Shown here piece after piece: positions 59,696 through 60,000 of a stretch of DNA of 60,000 nt. Origin of the DNA: Membranipora membranacea. Taxonomy: Eukaryota > Bryozoa > Gymnolaemata > Cheilostomatida > Membraniporidae. The position numbers were made by a program, and so were the translations under genes. Location of the stretch: positions 10,728,001-10,788,000 of the forward strand of contig OU612073.1 of NCBI GenBank assembly GCA_914767715.1. The letters are read 5' to 3'. The notes under the pieces were generated by a model, which saw nothing but the letters and a program-made list of their open reading frames with translations, ran no database searches and had not been told where the DNA came from. Every line of letters begins with the position of its first letter. Position 1 is the first letter of the stretch.

Positions 59696-60000
59696 CTACA
59701 AAATCACATGAAACTCACATTGAAATCTTTTACAGTCAAGAAACGTCGACAATGAAATCCAAGGTATTTCCAAACAACTTTAAAATTTTAGCTAATCTGT
59801 GTCTATGGGTACCATTTATGTGACCGTGGTCAATTGTGGTCGTGATCACTGAATCAAATGAATTCTTTAGTGGAATACTAGGGACTGACTTAAATAGGTT
59901 TCGAAATCATCTTCAACTTTCCTTAATTGGTTGTTTTGAGTAAGCAGGAGTGACTTGCATCCTAGTTATGACACAAAGTTTACGTCTTCACGTATAAGAC

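Noticed and set aside
1-60000. CRISPR array, operon or prophage-like features
   Set aside because: No regularly spaced direct repeats or bacterial gene organisation occur; the DNA is eukaryotic.

Overview
The window is AT-rich DNA from a multicellular animal. The genes have spliceosomal introns with GT-AG borders. The two recognisable families, ACOT8-type peroxisomal acyl-CoA thioesterase and NADSYN1-type glutamine-dependent NAD+ synthetase, read as animal proteins. Noncoding DNA is full of tRNA-derived SINEs, 5'-truncated non-LTR retrotransposons and tiny palindromic DNA transposons. I read it as an invertebrate metazoan but cannot place the phylum. All gene models were assembled by eye from splice sites, reading phase and paralog comparison; no search or alignment program was run.

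Region 1 (0.6-16.5 kb) is an ACOT8-like cluster. Four genes (642-2522 +, 3448-5088 +, 7400-8863 -, 14966-16492 +) share one three-exon layout: phase-1 intron, 146-nt middle exon, phase-0 intron. A fifth copy (6002-7071 -) is a broken pseudogene. The copies differ at the peroxisomal C-terminal signal: only the second ends in SKL. The fourth has lost the catalytic Asp and has a two-residue extension past the usual end.

Region 2 (16.5-22.2 kb) holds a degenerate non-LTR retrotransposon and SINEs. Region 3 (22.2-35 kb) is a complete 16-exon NADSYN1 gene (715 aa, nitrilase plus synthetase domains). Its large seventh intron hosts a two-exon gene on the opposite strand (28776-29495).

Region 4 (36.7-46.3 kb) carries two genes on the minus strand (515 and 476 aa) that I do not recognise as a named family. 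Each has a trypsin-fold serine peptidase domain with a visible His/Asp/Ser triad, no signal peptide, and a shared N-terminal module. The small gene nested in NADSYN1 encodes only that N-terminal module. A third peptidase copy at 56880-58516 (+) is cut in the middle of the peptidase domain and joined to an inverted partial NADSYN1 copy (exons 15, 14, 13 at 58506-59695, running off the window). NADSYN1 and the peptidase gene therefore form a convergent pair that was copied; the copy at the right edge is inverted and lacks about 3.4 kb spanning both 3' ends. This uncharacterised intracellular trypsin-like family, with a module-only paralog inside a neighbour's intron, is the best candidate here for something undescribed.

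Region 5 (46.3-56.9 kb) is repeat-rich and gene-poor: SINEs, a 103-bp near-perfect hairpin element with a 9-bp target duplication, a 1.35-kb element with 14-bp terminal inverted repeats, and retrotransposon fragments.
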